From Karalla daura (lineage: Eukaryota > Chordata > Actinopteri > Chaetodontiformes > Leiognathidae), in assembly GCA_029224185.1 (NCBI GenBank), contig CM055198.1, positions 21,997,036 through 22,061,035 on the forward strand: a DNA stretch of 64,000 nt. Direction: 5' to 3'. How positions within the stretch are numbered: the first letter of the stretch is position 1; every line of letters begins with the position of its first letter. The notes beneath the pieces were generated by a model. It was not told where the DNA came from and searched no databases. It saw only the letters and a program-made list of their open reading frames with translations. Below, in pieces: positions 43,090-54,100 of the stretch. Position numbers and translations under genes: made by a program.

Positions 43090-44280
43090 GATCCTCAGTA
43101 GCAACAGACAGCCATCACGAGACTACAGTGTGCAGTGCAGCCCGGATACACTGTGAAACCAGAGGACTTTTTCATTTGACTGTGGTTTACACCGCTACAG
43201 ATGCTGAGGAAAGGGGAAGCTTAAGAACAATGTCAGCAGAAACGCAGATGAACTTTTAAACGCAGCCTAATGCAGAAAAAAAGTCCATCTATAAACACAT
43301 GTACACAAACACAAACGCACACACACATTTCACACAACCTTGTTCAGGTGTGGTTTGTGCCATTTCAGGTTTTCATCTCAGGGGACAAGCATATTTATGT
43401 TGTTACTGTACATGTTGCTGACCTGTAAAGCAGGCTTTTATGATTTTAGTGTCAGAATTTGTCACACCCCATATACTAATTCATGCATTTTTAACAGAAA
43501 ATGGAACTCAGTGTTTTTCTGGCCACCACAGGCAGGGTGATAACACCAATACGTGTGCAAATTGTTTTAATTGTGCAGACCAGACTGGCAGTATCCGACC
43601 AGCCTTCTCTTTGATTCTCAGATTGCAGTGATGAGGGTTCATGTGGTAAAGGAAGGGAGACGTGGGGTGAAGGTCAGCGCTCAGGTTAAAATCACCAGTA
43701 ATGTAATCAGGGTGGGGCTACGTCCAGAGGTTTAATGTATATATGGTGCTGGCACTGTCTAGGCACCGTGGAAGGTACTTACATGAGCACTTTAGATGGA
43801 AAGTAAGGATTGTACTTGAGCTAACTGCGTGAACAACTGAGCAACTGGTCCTACGATGCACTGACAGGACACTGTTAACATTGCAACTTCAGTGTGAGTG
43901 CACCAGGCGCCTGCAGTGCAGGGTTTTGCCTTCACTATGAAACCTGAGCAACAGGCCGTGTAATACGTAAATTTGTGCATTCAGGCAAAACCTTATCATA
44001 CCGACATTTTGAAGTTCCACTCAAGGCAATCATCATCATCCTGTATTTATCACTGTCAAGACTTTAAGGAGCTACCATATGCAGGAAAATGCACTATTGA
44101 TTTTTGAGGTGACTTGTTGTAAGATACTGTATGATATTATCAAGCAATTTGACATGTGTTGCTTTTTATGGTTTGCATAGTTGTGGTCATTGTGTGCCCT
44201 AATATTTAAATGTATATATGGTATGTTGTGGTTTTTGTATGTCAGTAGATTGTAAATGTAATAAAGACACTGCTCTTTGA
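43090..44280 (+). other. tmprss4: 3' UTR of tmprss4 with polyadenylation signal
   Basis: About 1.17 kb from the stop codon to AATAAA at 44260-44265, in a T/G-rich context. No further coding exon was found. Confidence 0.55.
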
Positions 44281-44886
44281 CTTGTCAAGTAAACCAGTTT
44301 CACAACACTTGATATTCCTGGTAAGAGCACCATGTGATGGAAACTAGATCTCTCCTTTTGCCAATCAGTGCCATCCTCCTTCCTCTACGCACACACGCAC
44401 ACACATACGCACGCACGCACACACAGCCTCTTGCCCAACATTAACAAAAGGAACGGCAGATGATTAATGGGAGTCATGACACAAATACCGATCAATGATC
44501 AGTCTTCTCAAGTTCCATTGAGTGGGAGGCACTTTGTGACGTTACAGACAGTAAATAACTCATCTTAAGAAAACAAAAATAACTTAAAAACAAAGATTGG
44601 GGCGAGATATGATTTTACAAATTTTACAGATGTTGATTTTGCACAAATGAAAACTAGCACGAGTCCTCGAGCTTCACCTTGTACTTGACTATGGCGCCAC
44701 CCCGTGGTGAGCATCTGCTATTTTCTTGGGGGTGATAAGTTACCCCTCAGTCGCTAAGTAGAGCAGAAGAGGAGCAGAGCACAGAAGAAAGTTTTTATCA
44801 TTTCCCAGTTGTTCCCATGACTGTGCAGCCACAGCTTCAGAGACACATACCAAGAGACAGCGTACACACTGTAAACACAAACAGCA
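44281..44886. other. Short intergenic gap between convergent tmprss4 and mre11
   Basis: Contains an imperfect (CA)n/(CG CA)n tract at about 44388-44425 and nothing else recognisable. The two genes end tail to tail here, and this gap marks the junction between the 11q23-like and 11q21-like gene blocks. Confidence 0.5.
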
Positions 44887-45158
44887 TTTATTAAGATAAC
44901 ATCAGAACTGCAAAGGCCAAAAAGATGAGGAAGATGAAGAGTCATGGTAAGTGTATAGCAGCAGATACACTAGAATATGAATGTGTGTAATCTATCACCT
45001 GCACCCTCTCGAAAGCTGACTGACTGAAAGCAGAGTGTCTGAGGTGGCTGAAAAGTGTCATTAGTAGTAGTTAACATAAAGACTGACACATGAAGTCTTT
45101 CAGGTCACCACAGCAGCACTGGCTGAGGATGAGGATCTGGCTGGTGTTGTACTGCATG
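44887..45158 (-). other. mre11: 3' UTR of mre11 with polyadenylation signal
   Basis: Minus-strand AATAAA (TTTATT at 44887-44892 on the plus strand) about 265 bp after the mre11 stop codon. Position and spacing fit a short 3' UTR. Confidence 0.5.
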
Positions 45159-48100
45159 TTATCTGCGTGAGCCCCGGCCTTTGAATGGGTTGTCCTGGGA
45201 AATAAACAGAAGACAGAGGCAGGTTTATTCATCATGAACATATAAAGTAACATTTCAAATCACTAACAAGAGCATCACTTTTATCCAATGAAAAAACATG
45301 TAGTCTGTCCCTGAATGCACACGCAGCATCATCATCTCTGATCTCCTGTTACCTCGTCGTCATCGCTGTCGTCGAACGCGACTCCTCTCGATGTCTGGCT
45401 CTGAGAGCTGAACCTGGAGAAGGACGACGAAGCCGACGCCGTCGCCCTGTGGAAAAACAGAGGAAGACTCCGGTTTAAGTAGAACAACAACCTGCGTGTA
45501 TCAGTTTTTGCTCTCTGCCACATTTGAGCAAACATACTTTGCAGGAGGCCTGGTGGCTTTCATGAAAGGCATATCTTCATCAGAGTCATCTATGGTCACC
45601 TGGAGATGGATGGAGGTGAGACGCAGTGTTAGAGGCTGGAGCAGGAGCAGGAGCTGTGTGTTAAAGACATGTGTGTGTGTGTCTCACTTCATCTGTGATG
45701 TAGGACTTGGTGCTTCCAGCCCGAGATGGTCTCTGGGATGTCGCCTGAAATGCTGATAGACAGAGAGAAGAGAAGGAGCAGAGTCACCAAAGGCAGGACA
45801 GGGTGACAAGAGCAGATTCATAGGCTGATAAAACAGCATTTAGCTTAACAATCAGTGGGACTGGTTTCTGTGCGTTCTCTGGGATGGCTCATGAACTCGT
45901 GTGTCCAGAGATCCTCACATCACACACCCTCCTACCTTCCATAATGCTTTGTGTTGCTGAGGGTTTCTGAGAACGGCCCCGACCGGCCGGCTTTGGTTCA
46001 GCTGCACCTGCATCCAGAGAAAAGGAGCTGTCACACACACCATCATCCCCATACATCATCGGTGAAGACGGTTTTGTTCACTGCATTAGATGTGTTACAA
46101 TCTGAATGAGGTGTGCGTCACACTCGTGTCGCTGAACAAACTGAAACCCAGTGACAAGTTGTGCCGCATTAATCTTAATGGATGTGTTTCTGAAGCAGCT
46201 GAAGGGAGGGCGGAGGGTCAACAACACGCTAGACACGCAAGACAACAAAGCGTCAATAAAGTGTGTAACATGGATGAAAGCTGAGGCATTAAAAGGCCAT
46301 AAGAGTTTGATAAAAAAATGCAAAGGGACCCAGGGTGGACCCCACCACCCCCCAATGCCAGAAAAACTTGTATAATCATAATAATTTATCTTTGATGGTG
46401 CTGACAGGCCATAAACATGCAGGATATACAAAACGTACAAACTGCTACTAGGAAGCAAATGACTTTTCTGTTCTCTCCTACAGTCAGGAGCACAGAGCAT
46501 CAGACAACAGTGTCTAACCGAGCGCAGCTCTACGCTGCTGTCAGGCCCTCACTGGTCTGTTTACACTGAGTCACTGCCTCGTGCCACGCCTTCATTTCTG
46601 AATAGACCTTTGGAACATGGATTTACCAGGTGGGTCTATTTTCACTCCATGTTCGTCACAGACCACATGACGGCTCACCTCTCCCCCTGCCCCGGGTGCC
46701 CCGCCCCCGGCCTCCTCTCCCTCTGCCCCGGGTGGGCGGCGGCGGAGGGGCGGAGCCTTCATCAGAGTCCATGGCCACACCAGCCAGCTCATCGGACATG
46801 TCCAGGTCACCGCCCCGCTCCTGACGGTGCGTCTTTGCTCGGCTGATGGCCTGAGAGTGAGAGAGGCGACGCTCAAAACACACAAGAGATGAGAGAACAC
46901 TTCTGGCTCCAGCTGACTAGTTCTTTCACTGCTTACTTCTTTGATTTCATCCTCTTCCTCGGCTGTGTTCTTTTTGGAGTCTCTGAATCGCTGGATCTGA
47001 GAAATTACAAGCAAGAACTGAGATAAATCTTCAAAATGTGTCAACTTCCAAAACCCCTTTACAGGTTTTAAGAGTAAAAACCTGCAAAGATCTCGTTTAA
47101 CTGATTCATAAGTTGGTCCTATTCTGAATAGAAGGGGACTACGAGTGAGCAGGTAAACATATCTAAGGCCGAAACACAACACTTGGTATCTGCAGGACTT
47201 TCTGATTGGCAGATTTCACTTTAGATGATGAGTACAGGGAAGGATGCTACTGTCATTAGCATATAATAGTAATAGAGTCCAAAAGCATTTTCCAACAGGT
47301 GAATTTTTCAGATAGTTGTTTTTTCCGTTTCAGCCCTCCATATGATACTAGCTTCATATTTCTTTATTCCCCTGTGAGCCCCCCTCACCTCTGCATCGAT
47401 GTCCTGCTCTGTGGTTACTCCTCTGGTCTGGAGGTGGCGCTGTGTCTTCTCTAACTGGTAGGTGATGAGCTCCTCTATCGCGTCTTTCTCATCTTTGTCC
47501 ACAAACTCCTGGAGGGCCTTCCCCATGCCCCTCTCGGTCAGAAGGGACAGCTGTACCTTCTGTGGACACACAAACATCACACTCAGCGAAAATAAGTGTT
47601 TTAACACCCCGTCAGTGTGAGACTGAGAATCTGCGCATGTGAGGCACCTGTTCAGCTGCCTCGAAGTACTGTTTCACCAGGTCCTCCACTCTCAGACCCT
47701 CCACCGCTGTGGTTTTCACTAGTTTGCTGTAGTCCACATTGACCTCATCTGACAAGCAGGGAGAGAAGGATGTGTCACACAGAAGTCAACCCATTAAAGT
47801 AGTGCAGATCCAGAGCTGTGTGGACTTGAACCCTGCCAGACCTTTGATGCCCTCCTTCTGCTCACGCCGCCTGAGGAAGTGAATGATGTCTTTCGGGTTG
47901 GCCACGCGGTCCACAAAGTTCTGGCTGAAGCGAGACGTGTTGAACGCCTCAAAGCCTCCACTGTAATCCACCTGGAGGAGGTGAAAACAGGATGAAGTTG
48001 AATGTAGTGTGGATATGAAGGTATAGACGGGATGCTGAACTCAGTCTTACCCTCAGGCGGATAAGAGGCTTCTCTGGAGTGAGGGGAGATCCGAGTCTGT

Positions 48101-50254
48101 CTCTCTCTGCTTCTTCTAACATCTCTGTGACCTACAGTGAAGAGGGGTTGGATGAGAGGTCCAGATCTGAGCAGTAAGTGCTGAAACTTTACCAGAACTT
48201 TTCAGCTTTCAGTATTTCACCCCATTTTTATCATCTTATTTCAACACAATTATTTCATGACTGAGATAATTCAGCTGAGACGTTAGGAACAGACTGCATT
48301 AGGTTGGAGGTGGCTGCCAGTTCTACCTTGGCAAGGCAGAAGTTCTCCACCTTCTTCGTGACCTGCGGTGTGCCAGGTGTGAAGAGGTCCTGGTAGTCAT
48401 CCAGAACCACGTCCTGAATGAAAAACTGTCGCACCGTCTTCAAGGGGATCTTTTCCATGTTCATCTTACGACCTTTCACCCTCAGCAGCCCTACGTGCCT
48501 AGATCCAGGGAGACAAAGCGATTAGGCCATTTCATCACCTTAAACACACCAAGAATCACCGGACCGTGCACAGAGTGCATGTGTGTATTGGTACTTCTTG
48601 GTGGCCTCTCCAGGGGACAGGGACGTGGCTACAGAGCTGCCTGGCTGCGTTACGTAGAAGAGCTGCTGCTCATTCCTGGACGGCGTAATCAAACACTCAT
48701 GCTCGTGACCCCACACCACCAAGTCCAGAAAGTCATCCAGGAACTGCTCAGGAATGTAGTTGGTGGGTCCATGCTTACTCCTAGAAAAGCAGAATATGGG
48801 TTGAAAGAACTGAAAGGAACAGGGTGTTGAGTAATATCCAGAGGCCTCAATCTCTTGTTGATCACCTGTTCTGGTGGATGGCGAAGAGGTTAAACCATTC
48901 ATCTTGGTCTTCTTTAGGCCGAAGCATTGTTACCTTGTTGTTGACGAACATCCTGTACAAGCGCTCATCTGGGATCGAGCCTTTGAAGCACACATTTTCC
49001 CAGTGAAGCGACATGTCCTGTTTGTATGCAATAATCCAACAACGATGGTACAAAGAAAGCCCGAAACACACACTTACCCAGACCATACAGTGCTAGCTTG
49101 GAGCGTCCTTTCTGCATCAGGATGGGACTAATCTCAATCTTCTCTACTGAATGGGAGTGTCCAAAATGATTGACAAGCCCAGAAGCACTGAGTAGGTCAA
49201 GGGCACACAGTCCTTCAGACTAGACGGAAATAAAGTGAGAGCAAATCACAAAGTGAGAGTAAAGTGAGAGTAAATCAAACTGAAACAAGAGAAGAGACTG
49301 TGTCCTGGCAGTCAGAGTAACTCACCCCAGTAGGATCGTCGTGGTTACCGTGGATGCTGAACACAGGAATAGAGATGTTCAGGTTTTCATCCTGATAGTT
49401 CACCCAGGGAAACCTACAACACAGCAACAGGAGTAAAGCATTTGTTCAGCACGAAAATGACGTTTTGTCAGAAAAGAACTTGTTACAGAAAAGAACTGAC
49501 TGAGTGGTGTTGAAGTTGACCGTCTGATCGCTGAGGATGTTGAACTGTATGGGCGAGTCTCCCATGCAGTATTTTCGTAGCATAGTGATGCAGTTGTGGA
49601 GACATCTGCGGGACGGCTTGTTGTCATGGAACAAATCACCACCCAGAAGGATGAAGTCGACCTGAAGAGGCAAGTACGCAGAAAGCCATCAGTGGCTATT
49701 TAGAAAAGGCAGATGACAGATGTTTAATACATATAAATGCATGTATCCACTTGCCTGTCTTTCCTGGGCATATTGCAGGATCTCATTTAGCGTGTTATAC
49801 GAATCGTTGCCACGGATAGCATCCTTCTCGAGGTAGCCCAGGTGGACATCTGTAGCAATCAGGATCTTGAAGGTATCTTCGTCATCCCTAAAAAAGCCAC
49901 ACACACATACACACACACACAAGCTACAGTCTTCTCAGAAGAAATACAGCACATGTATAACCTGTGTGCTAACCTGTGTGGCAGTCTGCAATGTTAATTC
50001 AATAAATATAACTAGTAATGAATGAAAACGGTATATAGAGCATAACTGACAATAAATATGATATTCTAAGGTATAGAATAGAATGTATGTTTATTCTCTT
50101 AGATTAAACATGTACAAAACTTGTGTACATGAGCATGGCGAAAAAAATGAATATCTATGCCCAGCTAAGCTCATGTTTAACCTGCATCTGTCTTTTTATT
50201 GTACATGGCAGATGTGGATGTATAATTTACTCACAGGGGATTCTCCGACGACAT
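45159..50254 (-). CDS. mre11: MRE11 double-strand break repair nuclease
   Basis: Nuclease core of the MRE11-RAD50-NBS1 complex. Exons 5' to 3': 50254-50235, 49887-49755, 49661-49501, 49413-49326, 49219-49078, 48980-48866, 48780-48595, 48498-48327, 48131-48051, 47971-47842, 47748-47648, 47559-47389, 46996-46937, 46850-46679, 46007-45936, 45752-45688, 45599-45538, 45446-45353, 45194-45159; 2,061 nt, 686 residues (human 708). Phosphoesterase motifs are intact: ATDVHLGY (D20, H22), LLGGDLFHDNKP, GNHDDPTG and WGHEHEC, which bind two Mn ions. SIPDERLYRMFVN and VDYSGGFE...RVANPKDIIHF mark the capping and RAD50-binding parts. A glycine-arginine-rich GAR stretch (TRGRGRGGRGRGTRGRGRG), the target of arginine methylation, lies in the 46850-46679 exon. 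The tail is acidic (DDSDDDEDNPF) and ends GRGSRR. The intron after exon 2 has a GC donor (CAG|GCAAGT at 49754). Confidence 0.96.
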
Positions 50255-51166
50255 GATGGTGCTGTTTACCCCTCACAGGTCGTCAACAAGGGGATTCCCT
50301 GCAGAAAATCATATGCACATCAGTGATGGTCCGAAATCGTAACAGATCTGAGGGTACACATATTAAGTTCATCACGTATTCGTGAGGTTAAAACTTACAA
50401 GCTCTATTTAGATACAGTGACCTACACTGAGTTTCTGCTTCATTCAGAACTGAGGGAAGCATGTAACAGAGCAGCAGGTGAGTGAACATAAGGTTTCGTT
50501 TTAGCTCGAAAACTAGCTAACAGGGAGCAGACATGTGTTTACCCGTTACTCGGGCATTCTACAGTGTCTGGATATAGTGTGTCATTCAGACCTGAGACAA
50601 GCATTTTTCCTTGTGCTTACTATGAGCTACAACATGGGGTAAACAACAGTGAACCCACCTCCTCCTCCGCCACAAGAACGATCAACTTTCCACGAGAAAT
50701 CCCGGCAATTCCTGCAAACCTCTTCCCCGCCCCTCACCGGTGGCTCACAGTTGTTGTAGTTCTATTCTGGCGCAGCCGCGTTCTGTATGATGTGTCACCG
50801 CTGGATAAAAGACTACACTTCCGGCTAGCAGATAGGGTGCGCTGGGTTTTACGATACACCTGCCCCGATATTATCGTCTACCAAATGTAACCACGGCACC
50901 GAGACGCGAGGCCTAAACGGGAGACGCTATGATATAAATCATTCACACCTCACGAAAACCCAGCGTTATGTTTTCAAGTGATGTTTTCTTCCCAGGGCAC
51001 GTATTAGCACTAGCGGCCCACGAAACAACGCCTGTCTGGGAAACTGCAAGTCGGAGTCAAAGAAGTATTTTGTAGTAGCTTATTTTCCAGCTGACCGCGG
51101 TGCTTTTTATCATGTTTAAGTGTTAGTTCTGCGCAAAGCGAGGCAGACTGGATCGGATGCATTTCA
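50255..51166. promoter_or_regulatory. Shared (bidirectional) promoter region of mre11 and cep57
   Basis: The start codons of mre11 (minus, 50254) and cep57 (plus, 51167) are head to head and only 912 bp apart. The middle is CpG-richer (about 50690-51010) and has no TATA box. At 50812-50824 the sequence ACTACACTTCCGG joins an ACTACA...TCC (ZNF143/SBS-like) half to an ETS site (CCGGAAGT on the other strand), a combination common in housekeeping bidirectional promoters. The 108-codon frame at 50564-50890 is not supported as a gene. Confidence 0.6.
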
Positions 51167-54100
51167 ATGGAGACCACGTCAAAAACACACGCAGCTGATG
51201 TCAGGCGGGAGAAGGTAGATCTACCAGTTACCGCTTTATTTTACTTTAAACGAATAATAAAAACTCTGCCTAGCAACCAACTAACTCTAACCAGCCCATG
51301 CTGCAAACCGATGATGCTGACTGAACTTTGACTGTGAAATTATGTCATAAAGTCAAATTATTGCATCTAACCGAAGGCTTTACACGTTTATGTCTTAATT
51401 ATGTGGTTATTGCTCCTAATGACACGGGTACCCCACTTTAAATCTGCATTACCCTCATAGTAATGTCTGTATGCCTGACAGGAATGATGTTGGCCACATA
51501 TGGATGCTGTTTAACATCTGAGCTGGTTCTCTGCAGGTTCCTGTTGCAGGATCCGGACTAGCATCTGACAGCCTGTCACTCCCATCCTACAAAGACTATC
51601 CTGCACACCGTCCCTTCATCAACACATCCAAAACACACACACGTCTGTCCTGTCGCCCATCATCACCCAGCAAAGCCTTTCCAGAGACCAGCAGTGCAGG
51701 TAACTTCAATTTGTGCTTCTCTGTGGGTGTGTATTTGTGTGTGTGTGTGCATGTGTGTGTGCATGTGTGTGTGTTTGTGTGGCTTTGCAAAGTTTCCACT
51801 CAGCTGTTGTGGTGTGTGCCAGCTCCATGGTTACAGCAAGTGCAACATGATGCCGCACGACTTGAATGTCTCAGCTGCACTGACATCCATTCAATCTCAC
51901 ACATTATCCTCTCCAAGTCCCTATGCAACCTTCACATTCCTCTATCTAAACTGTATCACATTACACCATAACTACAGACATGCTCTGAACTTCTAAAATG
52001 TCCCACATGCTCGTGTGTGTGTGTGTGTAGCGATCCTGTCTGCATTGAGGAACCTTCAGGAGAAAATCAGGAGGCTGGAGCTGGAAAAGGGACACACAGA
52101 GCTCAGTTTGCACAGCATGACGAAAGATGTTTCACGCACACGTCTGCAGAGTGATAAAAGCACACAGCGTCTCTTGAACAATCACAGAGACGTGGACACT
52201 GAGACGAGCAGTCCGTCCAACTGCAACCAAGGTAGGTGTGTGAGTAAGACGTTTCCCTGGCTCGTCCTTCCTTGATCTGACGGTGGCTCGTCGTGTGTCG
52301 TCTCAGTGTTGATCACACACCTGGCCGCGGCCGAGGCTCGCTGTGGGAAGCTGGAGCGACAGCTGGATCACGTGAGGAGGATGCTGCGCAGCGCCAAGGC
52401 AGACCGAGGCAGCCTGCTCCAACAGCAGGTCTGCACGGAGCTCTGACACAAGCGCTAAGTCTCCTAAACGTAACAGAAAAGCTCACACAATGCAGCTGTG
52501 GGTGAACGTTTCAGAGTCCTAGCCTTATGCGTGTGTGAGAGTAGACGAGTGACGCCGTATTCATGACTATTACTTTCAGGTTTCCATGGAAATAGCAAAG
52601 TCAGCTGATCCACAGCCCGACACGGTGGCTGAACGCATCCAGCTGGAGAAGCTGGAGCGACTGGAGCAGGAATATCTCAGGCTGACTGTTAAGGGTAGAG
52701 TGTCGAGGGTCTTTAGGAAACGACACACAGATACGGCAGGGATAGTGTTCCTCTTTTTATTAAGGAACACAGTCCAAAACAGTGAAACGGTGCAAAAAAT
52801 ATATATATGCAAGAGTGACACAAAAAACCCTCAAAAAATCCCAAAGTGGAAAAACAGCCAAATTTCAATATTTACAGTAAATGTCTTTGAAAAAAAACAC
52901 AAAAACGGCAATAGGAAGCCAAAATTTCATGAAAACAAAAATCTAGCCAAAGGCAAAAATACAGCAATAATACTCTAATACAAAAAAAAAGGGCAACAAT
53001 ATACTGCGCACTTACAGAACCGTTGGAGAGCTGAGAGCATGCACCTGTACCGGCCCCCCTAGCAAATGCCCCCTGCTCTCTATATGAAGGCACCTAAACA
53101 CTCCCTGCAAGTGGCCCGTACCATTCTCCCCCTCTGCATCAGGGGGTTTCATTTAGTATTACTTTCCTATTAAAATTACGGAGTTTTTATTGACTCTACT
53201 TTCAAATAAATAATTCCTCGGCTCCCAGGAAATAACTATACACAATTTACTTGTCACACAAAAAACTATTGAGCTGTGCCAACTCTTAATCATCGATGTC
53301 GAGTCGCAGGGACGCGCACGCATGAGCGCGGCTCCGCATATAGCAGCGGTGATCACCTGTCGCACTCTTTTGACAGAGGAACACGGTGCGCAAGGTAAGC
53401 CCGACGACTAATGCTCACATTCATTGCTCCTTCCACTGTCACGGAGCTGGCACTCTCCGCGTCCCTCCGGCCCGGGTGCGCATACACACAAAACGCTCTT
53501 AAAGAGGGTGATACCCACAACAACAGAGAAACAAACAAAACTGACTGGGAAGGGAATGAATGGAGAGGTTTTGGGCGTTTGCACGTGCGTAATGGCGCAC
53601 GTAAGAGGGAGCGGTGGTGATGCGTCCAGGCGCATTATCACACACCCCCCACCTCATGTTTGGCGCTCCTCGTAGAGGCGGGACAAAAAATCTGCAGTCA
53701 CATTATTTTTCCCGGGTTTGTACTGCACAGTAAACTTGTAGGGTTGTAGAGACAGATACCACCGGGTTATTCGTGCATTGCTGTCACGCATCCTGTGTAA
53801 CCACTGCAAGGCCCGGTGGTCAGTCTCAAGCACAAACTCCTTGCCCATGAGATAGTACTTGAGGGTGTCAAGAGCCCACTTAATGGCCAGGCACTCCTTC
53901 TCCACTGTAGAATACCTGGTCTCTCGCAGAAAAAGCTTGCGGCTAATATATATAATAGGCCAACGATCTTCCCCCTCTCCCTGCAGCAACACAGCCCCTA
54001 GCCCCAAGCCAGATGCATCCGTTTGGACAGTAAAGGGCATGTCAAAGTCTGGGCTCTGTAGGACGGGGCTGTTGCACAGACTGTCCTTAAGGCTCTGAAA

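Noticed and set aside
46592..47182. 196-codon minus-strand frame in the mre11 region
   Set aside because: It reads through an mre11 intron and follows a different frame in the GAR exon; the splice-consistent mre11 model explains the locus.
50564..50890. 108-codon frame in the mre11-cep57 promoter region
   Set aside because: It lies in the CpG-rich shared promoter, lacks family resemblance and would overlap promoter elements.
53159..53641. Several 60-90 codon frames inside the LTRs, present twice
   Set aside because: They are duplicated because the LTRs are identical, and none resembles a known accessory or envelope protein.
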